Assembly: GCA_041628615.1 (NCBI GenBank)
Contig: JBFKOW010000088.1
Span: 1 to 13,765 of the forward strand
Length of the DNA stretch: 13,765 bases
Source of the DNA: JAMWZF01 sp041628615
Lineage (GTDB): Bacteria; Pseudomonadota; Alphaproteobacteria; Rhodobacterales; Rhodobacteraceae
Reading direction: 5' to 3'
The position numbers and the translations under genes are program-made. The number at the start of each line of letters is the position of its first letter. Positions within the stretch are counted from its first letter, which is position 1. Under the pieces are notes generated by a model. That model saw nothing but the letters and a program-made list of their open reading frames with translations, did no database searches and was not told the DNA's origin. Below are positions 7,058-13,664 of the stretch, piece by piece.

Positions 7058-8353
7058 GTGACCTCGGCGCTTTACCGCAACGACCGGCCGGCGACCTATC
7101 CGGACAGCTGGTACACGGCCAGCACCGACCTGCCGGCCGAGCGTCCCGCCCTGCTGGGCGAGAAGACGGTGGACGTGGCCATCGTCGGGGCCGGCTACTG
7201 CGGCCTGACCGCGGCCCTGACCCTTGCCCGCAAGGGCTATTCCGTGGCCGTGGTCGAAGCGCACCGGGTCGGCTTCGGCGCCTCGGGGCGCAACGGCGGG
7301 CAGGTCGGATCGGGGTTCAACCGGGACCAGCGCTGGCTGGCCCACACCCTCGGCGCCGACACCGCCCGCAAGCTCTGGTTCCTCGCCGAGGAGGCCAAGG
7401 CCCTGGTCCGCGCGCAGGTGGCCGAGCACGCCCCGGACGCCCGCTACACCCCCGGCGTGTTGCATGGCCAGTGGACAAGCGCCGGCGTCGACGAGGACCA
7501 CCGCTACGCCGATTTCCTGGCCCGCGAATACGGCTACGAGACCGAGCCGCTGACCGCCGCGCCGTTCCGCGAGATCTGCAATTCGCCGATCTACCAGGGC
7601 GGGGTGCTGGACATGGGCGCCGGGCACCTGCACCCGCTGCGCTACGTTCTCGGCCTCGCCCGCGCCGCCGAGGCCGCCGGGGCGGTGATCCACGAACGCA
7701 CCGAGGCGCGCGAACTGGCGCCGAACCTCGTCCTCACCGGGCAGGGACGGCTGCGGGCGCAGCACATCCTGCTCTGCGGCAACGGCTACCTGCCCGACAT
7801 CGACCGGCGCTATGCGGCGCGGGTGATGCCGATCAATTCCTTCATCGCCGCCACCGCGCCGCTGGGCGACCGGGCCGCGGCGGTTCTGGCCCGCGACGTG
7901 GCGGTCGCCGACGACAAGTTCGTGGTCAACTATTTCCGGCTATCCGAGGACCGGCGGCTGCTGTTCGGCGGGCGGGAGAGCTACACCATCGGCTTCCCGC
8001 GCGACATCGTGACCGCCCTGCGGGCGCGGATGGAGCGGCTGTTTCCGCAACTGGTCGGGGTGGCGATCGACCATCACTGGGGCGGCACGCTGGGGATCAC
8101 CATGACCCGCCTGCCCTACCTCGCCGAGGTGCGGCCGGGAGTGCTGGCGGCGGGCGGGTTCTCGGGGCACGGGGTGGCGATCTCGACCCTTGCGGGACAG
8201 ATCCTCGGCGAGGCGGTGGCCGGACAGGCGGAACGCTTCGACCTGATGGGCAAGCTGCCGGTGCCGCAGTTCCCCGGCGGCGCGCTGGCCCGGGCGCCGC
8301 TTCTGACCCTCGCGATGACGTGGTATTCGCTGCGCGACCGGCTGGGCATCTAG
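7058..8353 (+). CDS. FAD-dependent oxidoreductase, DAO family (PuuB-like gamma-glutamyl-amine oxidase)
   Basis: A 431-residue flavoprotein of the D-amino acid oxidase superfamily. The dinucleotide-binding fold is obvious: VAIVGAGYCGL (GxGxxG at 44-49) with the ribose-binding acid E67 about 20 residues later, then GASGRNGGQ (74-82), typical of the PuuB/OrdL branch. The C-terminal FAD contact GGFSGHGVAISTLAGQ is near the end. Length matches E. coli PuuB (about 426). It would oxidise the amine carbon of a gamma-glutamylated amine to an aldehyde, giving H2O2 and ammonia. It begins with GTG, five or six bases after GGAGG at 7047-7051; nearby ATGs are out of frame. It is the last gene of the operon, 43 nt after copy 2 ligase. 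The aldehyde dehydrogenase that should follow (PuuC) is not in the window. The specific substrate is inferred. Confidence 0.88.
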   Translation: MTSALYRNDRPATYPDSWYTASTDLPAERPALLGEKTVDVAIVGAGYCGLTAALTLARKGYSVAVVEAHRVGFGASGRNGGQVGSGFNRDQRWLAHTLGADTARKLWFLAEEAKALVRAQVAEHAPDARYTPGVLHGQWTSAGVDEDHRYADFLAREYGYETEPLTAAPFREICNSPIYQGGVLDMGAGHLHPLRYVLGLARAAEAAGAVIHERTEARELAPNLVLTGQGRLRAQHILLCGNGYLPDIDRRYAARVMPINSFIAATAPLGDRAAAVLARDVAVADDKFVVNYFRLSEDRRLLFGGRESYTIGFPRDIVTALRARMERLFPQLVGVAIDHHWGGTLGITMTRLPYLAEVRPGVLAAGGFSGHGVAISTLAGQILGEAVAGQAERFDLMGKLPVPQFPGGALARAPLLTLAMTWYSLRDRLGI

Positions 8354-8372
8354 ACCGGCCGCCCCGGCGCTT

Positions 8373-8420
8373 GCGGCCCGCGCGCCGCGGACGGCGCGGG
8401 GGGCACGGGTCGCGGGCCGC
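8373..8420. terminator. Nested palindrome between convergent genes, probable bidirectional terminator
   Basis: GCGGCCCGCG (8373-8382) and CGCGGGCCGC (8411-8420) are perfect inverted repeats. Inside them CGCGCCG (8381-8387) and CGGCGCG (8392-8398) form a second perfect stem with a CGGA loop. The two stems share bases 8381-8382, so they may be alternative structures. They fill the 72-nt gap between the end of the oxidoreductase gene (+) and the end of phaR (-). No T-run follows on either strand, so termination would rely on hairpin strength or Rho. Confidence 0.5.
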
Positions 8421-8425
8421 CTCGG

Positions 8426-8989
8426 TTACTTCCCGGGTTTGCCCATCCGGGCCAGCTTGGCCTGCAGGGCGGCGAGTTCGGCCTTGATCTCGTCAAGGTC
8501 CTCGCTGCCCGACCCCTCGCCACTCGCGGCAGCTTTTCCCCCGCCCCCGCCTATCATGCCGCCGGTCATCGCCTTCATGAAGGCTTCCTGCTGTGCGCGC
8601 ATCGCGTCGAACCCCGGCATTCCCGCCAGCGGGTTGGCCCGGGTCATGTTCTCCATCATCCGGGTCTGGCCGTCGCGCAGCATGTCGAAGGACATGGCGA
8701 GGAACTGCGGCACCACCGACATCGACTGGGTGGTGTAGGAGCGGACAAGATCGGTCAGCACATCCACCGGCAGCACGCTCTCGCCGCGGCTTTCATGCTC
8801 GGCGATGATCTGCAGCAGGTATTGCCGGGTCAGGTCGTCGCCGGACTTCAGGTCGACGATCTGGACCTCGCGGCCGTCGCGGATGAAGGCCGCGATATCC
8901 TCCAGCGTGACGTAATCCGAGGTTTCCGTGTTGTAGAGACGGCGGCTCGCGTAACGCTTGATCAGAAGCGGCTTTTTCTCGTCAGCCAT
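8426..8989 (-). CDS. phaR: PHA synthesis repressor PhaR
   Basis: A 187-residue cytoplasmic DNA-binding protein that also binds polyhydroxybutyrate granules. It represses phasin synthesis until polymer is present. The N-terminal domain (about 8-68; IKRYASRRLYNTETSDYVTL) is the highly conserved PHB accumulation regulator DNA-binding domain. Residues 72-112 match the second PHB-accumulation domain (VDVLTDLVRSYTTQSMSVVPQFL). A Gly/Ala/Ser-rich linker (142-160) leads to a short charged helix (DLDEIKAELAALQAKLARM) likely to be a coiled coil. GGGAGAG lies about eight bases upstream of the ATG on the minus strand. Its likely operators are the CTGC-N3-GCAG sites near phaP and phaC. I found no such site upstream of phaR itself. 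In related bacteria phaR sits directly after phaP; here dld separates them. Confidence 0.95.
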   Translation of the reverse strand: MADEKKPLLIKRYASRRLYNTETSDYVTLEDIAAFIRDGREVQIVDLKSGDDLTRQYLLQIIAEHESRGESVLPVDVLTDLVRSYTTQSMSVVPQFLAMSFDMLRDGQTRMMENMTRANPLAGMPGFDAMRAQQEAFMKAMTGGMIGGGGGKAAASGEGSGSEDLDEIKAELAALQAKLARMGKPGK

Positions 8990-9108
8990 CGGCCGTCTCT
9001 CCCTTCGGCTGGGCCCTCCGCGCGGGCGTCTGTCGCGGTGCGGAAAAGCCTACGCCGCAGTTGCGAGAAAAGGAAGCCCCCGCGGCGCCGCAGCGTTCCG
9101 CCTCAAGG

Positions 9109-9187
9109 TCCTGCCCGAAACGCCGCCCGAAACGCCGCCCGAAACGCCGCCCGAACCGCCGCCCGATCTGCGGCCCGATCTGCGGCC
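9109..9187 (+). repeat. 12-bp tandem repeat (CGCCGCCCGAAA) array
   Basis: Two perfect units of CGCCGCCCGAAA (9121-9132, 9133-9144) are followed by increasingly divergent units at 9145 (..GAAC), 9157 (..GATC) and 9169 (TGCGGCCCGATC), with a partial TGCGGCC at 9181 and a degenerate unit at 9109. The array lies in the 282-nt region between the divergent phaR and dld starts. No gene is convincing there: the Pro/Glu- or Ala-rich frames over the array are artefacts of the repeat. It could affect spacing or supercoiling of the divergent promoters. I see no clear -35/-10 pair for either gene. Confidence 0.8.
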
Positions 9188-9271
9188 ATGTGCGGCTGCG
9201 TCACATACCCCGCGACCGCCCGACCCGCTAACCAAAGCCCAATCTCGACTTGACCGACCCGGACCCTGCCC

Positions 9272-10963
9272 ATGTCCAATACCGCACTCGTCGCCCGCCT
9301 GCAGAAGATCGTCGGCCCGCGCCACGTCAAGACCGGCGCCCGCGCCACCGAACGGTTCCGCAAGGGCTTCCGCTCGGGCGAGGGCGAGGCGCTGGCGGTG
9401 GTGATCCCCGGCACGCTGGTCGAGATGTGGCGGGTCCTGCAGGCCTGCGTCGAGGCCGACACCATCGTCATCATGCAGGCGGCCAACACCGGGCTGACCG
9501 AGGGGTCGACGCCGAAGGGCCGCTACGACCGTGAGGTGGTGATCCTGTCGACACTGCGGATGGACCGGATCGAGCTTCTGGACGACGGAAGGCAGGTCCT
9601 GAGCCTGCCCGGCGGCACGCTCTACACGCTGGAGAAGCTGCTCAAGCCGCTGGGCCGGCAGCCCCATTCGGTGATCGGGTCCTCCTGCATCGGCGCGTCC
9701 GTCGTCGGCGGCGTCTGCAACAATTCCGGCGGCGCGCTGGTCCGGCGCGGGCCGGCCTTTACCGAACTGTCGCTCTATGCCCGGATCAACGCGGCGGGCG
9801 AACTGGAACTGGTCAACCACCTCGGCATCGATCTCGGCAACGACCCCGAGGAGATGCTGGCGCGGCTCGACCGGGGCGACATTCCCGCCGATGCGATCCA
9901 CCGCGACGCCGGCCGGGCCTCGGACGACACCTATCCCGAGAAGGTCCGCGCGGTGGACGAACCGAGCCCGGCGCGGTTCAACGCCGATCCCCGCGGACTG
10001 CACGAGGCGAGCGGCTCGGCCGGCAAGGTCGCGGTCTTCGCGGTGCGGCTCGACACCTACCCCGAGGAGACCGGGGCGCGGGTCTACTACGTCGGCACCG
10101 ACGATCCCGCCGCCCTGACCGCGCTGCGGCGGCGGTTGCTGACCGACCTGCCGGAACTGCCGATCAGCGGCGAATACCTGCACCGCGACTGCTTCGACGT
10201 GGCCCGCCGCTACGGCAAGGACACGCTGCTGATGATCCACTGGTTCGGCACCGACCGGCTGCCGCTGTTCTTCGCGATCAAGGGCGCGCTGGACGCCCGG
10301 CTGAACAAGCTCCCGTTCCTGCCGAAGAACCTCGTCGACCGGGTGATGCAGGGCCTGTCGGCGATCCTGCCCGAGGCGCTGCCGCCGCGGATGCTGGAAT
10401 TCCGCAAGCGGTTCGAACACCACCTGATCCTCAAGGTCTCGGGCGAGACGGCCGCGGCGACCGAGACGATCCTGACCGAAACCGTGGGTGCCGGGGGCTG
10501 GTTCCTCTGCGACGCGGCGGAGACCGGCAAGGCGATGCTGCACCGCTTTGCAGCCGCGGGCGCCGCGGTGCGGATGCACGCGGTCAATCCCGGCAGCACC
10601 GAGGACGTGCTCGCCCTCGACATCGCGCTGCGCCGCAACGATCCGGACTGGGTGGAGGATCTGCCCGAGGAGATCCGCAAGGATCTCGTGGTCAGCCTCT
10701 GCTACGGCCACTTCCTGTGCCACGTGTTCCACCAGGACTACATCGTGAAGAAGGGCGCGGACCCGGAGGCGATCAAGAAGAAGATGCTGGCGCTGCTCGA
10801 CGCGCGGGGGGCGGAATACCCCGCCGAACACAATGTCGGCCACCTCTACGCCGCCAAGCCGGCTCTGGCCGAACACTACCGCAGCCTCGATCCCACCAAC
10901 TCGTTCAACCCGGGCATCGGCAAGATGTCGAAGGCGCGGAACTACGGGACCGCGGCCGAGTAG
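9272..10963 (+). CDS. dld: D-lactate dehydrogenase, quinone-dependent (Dld type)
   Basis: A 563-residue FAD-linked, peripheral-membrane respiratory enzyme that oxidises D-lactate to pyruvate and passes electrons to quinone. It aligns with E. coli Dld (571 residues) over its whole length as I know it: RKGFRSGEGEALAVV (30-44), QAANTGLTEGSTP (69-81), and the FAD-binding SVIGSSCIGASVVGGVCNNSGG region (133-154). Later blocks are VNHLGIDLG, HRFAAAGAA, LALDIALRRND, FHQDYIVKKG and AEHNVGHLYA. The first part is the FAD-binding type 4 domain; the rest is the membrane-associated lactate dehydrogenase domain. No good Shine-Dalgarno precedes the ATG, but homology supports this start. It lies between phaR and phaP, both on the other strand. 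No lactate permease or lactate regulator is adjacent. Confidence 0.96.
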   Translation: MSNTALVARLQKIVGPRHVKTGARATERFRKGFRSGEGEALAVVIPGTLVEMWRVLQACVEADTIVIMQAANTGLTEGSTPKGRYDREVVILSTLRMDRIELLDDGRQVLSLPGGTLYTLEKLLKPLGRQPHSVIGSSCIGASVVGGVCNNSGGALVRRGPAFTELSLYARINAAGELELVNHLGIDLGNDPEEMLARLDRGDIPADAIHRDAGRASDDTYPEKVRAVDEPSPARFNADPRGLHEASGSAGKVAVFAVRLDTYPEETGARVYYVGTDDPAALTALRRRLLTDLPELPISGEYLHRDCFDVARRYGKDTLLMIHWFGTDRLPLFFAIKGALDARLNKLPFLPKNLVDRVMQGLSAILPEALPPRMLEFRKRFEHHLILKVSGETAAATETILTETVGAGGWFLCDAAETGKAMLHRFAAAGAAVRMHAVNPGSTEDVLALDIALRRNDPDWVEDLPEEIRKDLVVSLCYGHFLCHVFHQDYIVKKGADPEAIKKKMLALLDARGAEYPAEHNVGHLYAAKPALAEHYRSLDPTNSFNPGIGKMSKARNYGTAAE

Positions 10964-11000
10964 CGCGCGGCCCGCGGCCCGGAACGTCGGGGCCTCCCCA

Positions 11001-11036
11001 CAAAATAAGAACGGGCCCGGCTGAGCGGACCCGTTC
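11001..11036 (-). terminator. Intrinsic terminator of phaP
   Basis: Read on the minus strand, GAACGGG-T-CCG pairs with CGG-C-CCGTTC (7 bp, one mismatch, 3 bp; 6-nt loop) and runs straight into TTATTTTG. This is a standard Rho-independent terminator located 55 nt after the phaP stop. On the plus strand, for dld, the same hairpin lacks a T-run, though it may still slow polymerase. The rest of the 127-nt gap between dld and phaP holds nothing I recognise. Confidence 0.8.
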
Positions 11037-11090
11037 CCACAAGGGTGACCGGAAAGGGAGGATGACCGGCCGATCCTTTGTGTCCGGAGA

Positions 11091-11540
11091 TTACTTCGCG
11101 GCGGCCTTCTTGGCGGCCGAGGTCATCTCGTCGGTGGCTTTCTTGGCAGCCTTCGCCATGTCTTCCGAGATGTCCTTGCCGGCGGCCATCAGCAGCTCGA
11201 GGGTCTCGGTCTGGACCTTCTTCGCGATCTCGGCGAAGGCGGCCATGTGCTCGGCGGCGGACTCGGCCGACGCGGAGGCGAAGTCGGTCATCGCCTTGGC
11301 GTAGTCGGCCGGCTCCGACTTGGCTTTGGTCATCTCGGTCAGCTTCGCCAGGGTGTCCTGGGTCCACTTGGCGCTCAGGTCGGCGCTTTCCTTGGCAGCC
11401 GAGATCGACACGCCCGACAGCTTCTCGGCGAGGGTCGCCTGGGTCTTGTAGGCGTCTTCCATCGCTTTGGTGTCGACGGGGAACGCGCCCATCATGTCTT
11501 TCATGATGGCGGTGAAGTCTTGGGTTTTCGTCGCGGCCAT
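11091..11540 (-). CDS. phaP: Phasin (PHA granule-associated protein)
   Basis: A 149-residue structural protein that coats intracellular PHA granules and controls their size and number. The sequence is Ala/Lys/Glu-rich and predicted almost entirely helical without membrane segments, with the phasin-like opening TKTQDFTAIMKDMMGAFPVD and the central LAEKLSGVSISAAKESADLSAKW. It ends in a lysine-rich AKKAAAK tail. The ATG at 11540 is preceded by AGAGGA on the minus strand. A 35-codon in-frame extension upstream is rejected because it would cross the promoter and operators. It is followed by an intrinsic terminator. It has its own promoter with PhaR-type operators, so it is expected to be de-repressed when polymer accumulates, and it may also receive read-through from phaC. 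Confidence 0.92.
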   Translation of the reverse strand: MAATKTQDFTAIMKDMMGAFPVDTKAMEDAYKTQATLAEKLSGVSISAAKESADLSAKWTQDTLAKLTEMTKAKSEPADYAKAMTDFASASAESAAEHMAAFAEIAKKVQTETLELLMAAGKDISEDMAKAAKKATDEMTSAAKKAAAK

Positions 11541-11629
11541 TTCAGTGATCCTCTGGGTAGGTGTGGCTTGAGAGTCTGTTCGGTTCAGTCGTTCCTGACG
11601 GGCTCGCCCCGCCATCTGCGGCTGACACA

Positions 11630-11658
11630 TAGATAGATGCTGCACCGCAGCATTGCAA
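11630..11658 (-). promoter_or_regulatory. Predicted sigma-70-type promoter of phaP
   Basis: On the minus strand TTGCAA (11653-11658, 4/6 to the -35 consensus) and TATCTA (11630-11635) are separated by exactly 17 bases. Transcription would begin near 11623, giving a leader of about 80 nt before the phaP ATG. The spacer contains a perfect palindrome, the probable operator. Confidence 0.55.
11637..11653. promoter_or_regulatory. Probable PhaR operator 1 (between -35 and -10 of phaP)
   Basis: ATGCTGC-ACC-GCAGCAT is a perfect 7-bp-arm palindrome containing CTGC-N3-GCAG, the pattern I recall as the binding site of Rhodobacter PhaR. It fills the spacer of the predicted phaP promoter, so binding would block RNA polymerase directly. 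Confidence 0.7.
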
Positions 11659-11665
11659 GGATTTT

Positions 11666-11676
11666 CTGCGGTGCAG
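11666..11676. promoter_or_regulatory. Probable PhaR operator 2 (upstream of phaP -35)
   Basis: CTGC-GGT-GCAG is a second match to the same pattern, centred 26 bp from operator 1. Together the two sites form a 14-bp perfect inverted repeat (11637-11650 with 11666-11679), suggesting cooperative binding of two PhaR units. Confidence 0.65.
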
Positions 11677-11683
11677 CATAAGA

Positions 11684-11698
11684 AATCCGGCGCGGATT
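11684..11698. other. Small palindrome between phaC stop and phaP promoter
   Basis: AATCCG-GCG-CGGATT is a perfect 6-bp inverted repeat with a 3-nt loop, 47 nt after the phaC stop on the minus strand, followed there by TCTTATG. It could weakly terminate phaC transcripts or be part of the phaP control region. The support is only its symmetry. Confidence 0.35.
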
Positions 11699-11744
11699 CC
11701 TCAATGCAGCAAGAACAATGGCTTAGTCGCCGCGTTGCAGCACG

Positions 11745-13550
11745 TCAGCCGGTCTTGCCCGCCACGACATAGGTTCCGGGGGCCGGGCAAAGCGGCGGAT
11801 GCTCCGAATCTCCCGGGGTCCGGGCGGGCACCTGATCGCCGGATCTGGCGGCCAGCCACGCGCCCCAGCGCGGCCACCACGACCCCTCGTGCTTCTCGGC
11901 GGCGGCATGCCAGTCCTCGGGGGTGAGCCCGAGTTCGGGATTGGTGTAGTGGCCGTATTTCTTCTTCGAGGGCGGATTGATGATGCCGGCGATGTGGCCG
12001 GATTCCGCGAGAATGAAGGTCTTGTCCTTCGACCCCATCTTCTGGATGCCGCGGTAGGACGAGCGCCAGGCGGCGATGTGGTCGGTCTCGCAGGCGATCG
12101 CGCAGACCGGCACGGTCACCTCCTCCAGCCGGGCGGTGCCGCCGGCAACCTCGAAACCACAGGTCGCGAACTGGTCGGCCTGGCACAGGCCGCGCAGGTA
12201 TTCCACCGCCATCTTGCCGGGCAGGTTGGTGCCGTCGCCGTTCCAGTAGAGCAGGTCGAAGGCCGGCGGCGCCTCGCCCATCATGTAGCTGCGGATCGCC
12301 GGCTGGTAGATCAGGTCGTTGGAGCGCAGGAAGCTGAAGGTCCGGCTCATGTAGAACTTGTCGAGGATGCCCGCGTCGGCCACCTCGGACTCGATCCCGT
12401 CGACGAAATCGTCGTCGAGGAACACGCCCACCTCGCCCTGGTCCGAGAAGTCGGTGAGGGTGGTGAAGAAGGTGGCGCTGTTCACCGAGGTGTCCTTGCG
12501 TTGCTTCATCAGCGACAGGGTCAGCGACAGGGTGGTCCCGGCGATGCAGTAGCCCACGGCGTTGATCTTCTCGGTGCCGCAGATCGCCTTCACCTCGCGC
12601 ATCGCGGCGAGGTAGCCGTCCTCGATGTAGTCGCCCATCCCGGTGTCCCGGTAGCCGGGATCGGGGTTCACCCAGGACACCACGAAGACGGTAAAGCCCT
12701 GGTCCACGATCCAGCGGATCAGGCTGTTCTGGGGCTTCAGGTCCATGATGTAGAACTTGTTGATCCACGGCGGGAAGATCAGCAGCGGCGTCTCGTGCAC
12801 CGTCTCGGTCGTCGGCGCGTACTGGATCAGTTCGAACAGGTGGTTGCGGTAGACCACCTCGCCCGGCGTCGTCGCGAGGTTCTCGCCCACCTTGAAGGCG
12901 TCCTTGTCGGCCAGCGTGACCACGAGGTTGCCGTCGTTCGCCTCCAGATCGCGGACGAGGTTCTCGAGCCCCTGCACGAGGCTTTCGCCCTCGGTCTCGA
13001 GCGCCTTTTCGAGCGCGTCGGGGTTGGTGCCGAGAAAGTTCGTCGGGCTCATCATGTCGACGATCTGCTGGCTGAAATAGGCCAGCCGGCGCTTTTCCTT
13101 GTCGTCGAGTCCCTCGACCTCGCCCACCGCCTTCTGCACCGCCTCGGCGTTCAGCATGTATTGCTGCTTGATGTAGTTGAAATACGGATGCGTGGTCCAA
13201 AGCGGGTTGGAGAACCGCCGGTCGGCCGGGGTCTCGTCCTCGGGGGCGGTCAGGGTTCCCGCCGCGAGGGCGGCCTGGGCGTCCGCGAAATGCTTGAGCG
13301 TCGTGCCCCAGTAACTGACCTGCTGCTCGATCAGCTTGCCCGGGTTGTTCATCATGTCGGCCCAGTACTGCGCCGCCGCCTTCATGTAGAGCGCCTGGCT
13401 CGGTCCCTGCAGCGCGGGCGGCACGTTGCGCCGCTTGGAGATCGCCTGGAGGAACCTTTGGGTCAGTTCCTCGATCCGGGCCAGATTGGCCTCGAACACC
13501 TCAAGATTACGGGCTTCAGTCTCGGTTTGGACAGAATCTTGTGTTGTCAT
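11745..13550 (-). CDS. phaC: Class I poly(3-hydroxyalkanoate) synthase
   Basis: A 601-residue enzyme that polymerises hydroxyacyl-CoA (typically 3-hydroxybutyryl-CoA) at the surface of PHA granules. Length and layout fit class I synthases, which act without PhaE or PhaR-type subunits. The N-terminal domain (about 50-230, with LWTTHPYFNYIKQQY) precedes an alpha/beta-hydrolase domain. The catalytic triad is C335 in GYCIAGT, D490 in ETDHIAAW and H519 in ESGHIAGI. The hallmark PPWINKFYIMDL is at 260-271. It ends with PAPGTYV, as usual. The lipase-like box has Ala at 337, where G-x-C-x-G-G is common. The minus-strand ATG at 13550 has only a distant AAGGG upstream. phaC is divergent from phaZ and 204 nt upstream of phaP. 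Confidence 0.96.
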   Translation of the reverse strand: MTTQDSVQTETEARNLEVFEANLARIEELTQRFLQAISKRRNVPPALQGPSQALYMKAAAQYWADMMNNPGKLIEQQVSYWGTTLKHFADAQAALAAGTLTAPEDETPADRRFSNPLWTTHPYFNYIKQQYMLNAEAVQKAVGEVEGLDDKEKRRLAYFSQQIVDMMSPTNFLGTNPDALEKALETEGESLVQGLENLVRDLEANDGNLVVTLADKDAFKVGENLATTPGEVVYRNHLFELIQYAPTTETVHETPLLIFPPWINKFYIMDLKPQNSLIRWIVDQGFTVFVVSWVNPDPGYRDTGMGDYIEDGYLAAMREVKAICGTEKINAVGYCIAGTTLSLTLSLMKQRKDTSVNSATFFTTLTDFSDQGEVGVFLDDDFVDGIESEVADAGILDKFYMSRTFSFLRSNDLIYQPAIRSYMMGEAPPAFDLLYWNGDGTNLPGKMAVEYLRGLCQADQFATCGFEVAGGTARLEEVTVPVCAIACETDHIAAWRSSYRGIQKMGSKDKTFILAESGHIAGIINPPSKKKYGHYTNPELGLTPEDWHAAAEKHEGSWWPRWGAWLAARSGDQVPARTPGDSEHPPLCPAPGTYVVAGKTG

Positions 13551-13567
13551 GTCGAAAGTCGGCCCTT

Positions 13568-13584
13568 ATTTTGCAGTGCAGCAT
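13568..13584. promoter_or_regulatory. Probable PhaR operator upstream of phaC
   Basis: Read on the minus strand, ATGCTGCACTGCAAAAT repeats the first 13 bases of phaP operator 1 with one change, and contains CTGC-N3-GCAA, one base off CTGC-N3-GCAG. It lies 18-34 bp before the phaC ATG, downstream of any likely phaC promoter, where a bound repressor could act as a roadblock. It could also serve phaZ on the other strand. Confidence 0.5.
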
Positions 13585-13610
13585 GTGCCGCCGGGGAGAC
13601 AGATCGTCAA
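13582..13610 (-). promoter_or_regulatory. Weak candidate promoter of phaC
   Basis: TTGACG on the minus strand (13605-13610) is a good -35 box. Seventeen bases later CACATG (13582-13587) is a poor -10. The leader would be about 25 nt and would start inside the probable PhaR site. Position supports it, but the -10 match is weak. Confidence 0.25.
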
Positions 13611-13619
13611 TGCGACGAT
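13603..13619. promoter_or_regulatory. Dyad in the phaC-phaZ divergent promoter region
   Basis: ATCGTC-AATGC-GACGAT is a perfect 6-bp-arm inverted repeat that overlaps the candidate phaC -35 box and lies 46 bp before phaZ. It does not resemble the CTGC/GCAG sites, so a different regulator may bind here. No protein can be named from the sequence. Confidence 0.35.
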
Positions 13620-13664
13620 TTGCGACGCCATGTTCGACGAGACTAACACGCTAGGGACCCGGCG

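Noticed and set aside
9109..9187. CRISPR array
   Set aside because: Units are contiguous 12-mers without spacers, and no cas gene is present.
9250..9271. TTGACC near 9250 as the -35 box of dld
   Set aside because: It lies only about 20 bases before the dld start codon, leaving no room for a -10 box and leader.
8958..9404. Plus-strand frame with repeated ETPPETPP peptide in the phaR-dld gap
   Set aside because: The peptide repeat only reflects the 12-bp DNA array. The frame overlaps phaR and dld out of phase and has no ribosome-binding site.
9050..10876. 608-codon minus-strand open frame opposite dld
   Set aside because: It covers the tandem repeat and the antisense of a clear D-lactate dehydrogenase. 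Its end is just the repeat translated.
11541..11645. 35-codon N-terminal extension of the phasin
   Set aside because: It would encode an unphasin-like MQHLSMCQPQ peptide over the predicted promoter and operator, and the internal ATG at 11540 has a Shine-Dalgarno and the normal phasin start.
11799..13646. 615-codon plus-strand open frame opposite phaC
   Set aside because: Shadow of phaC; composition is Val/Leu/Arg/His-rich with no domain, and phaC has its full catalytic triad.
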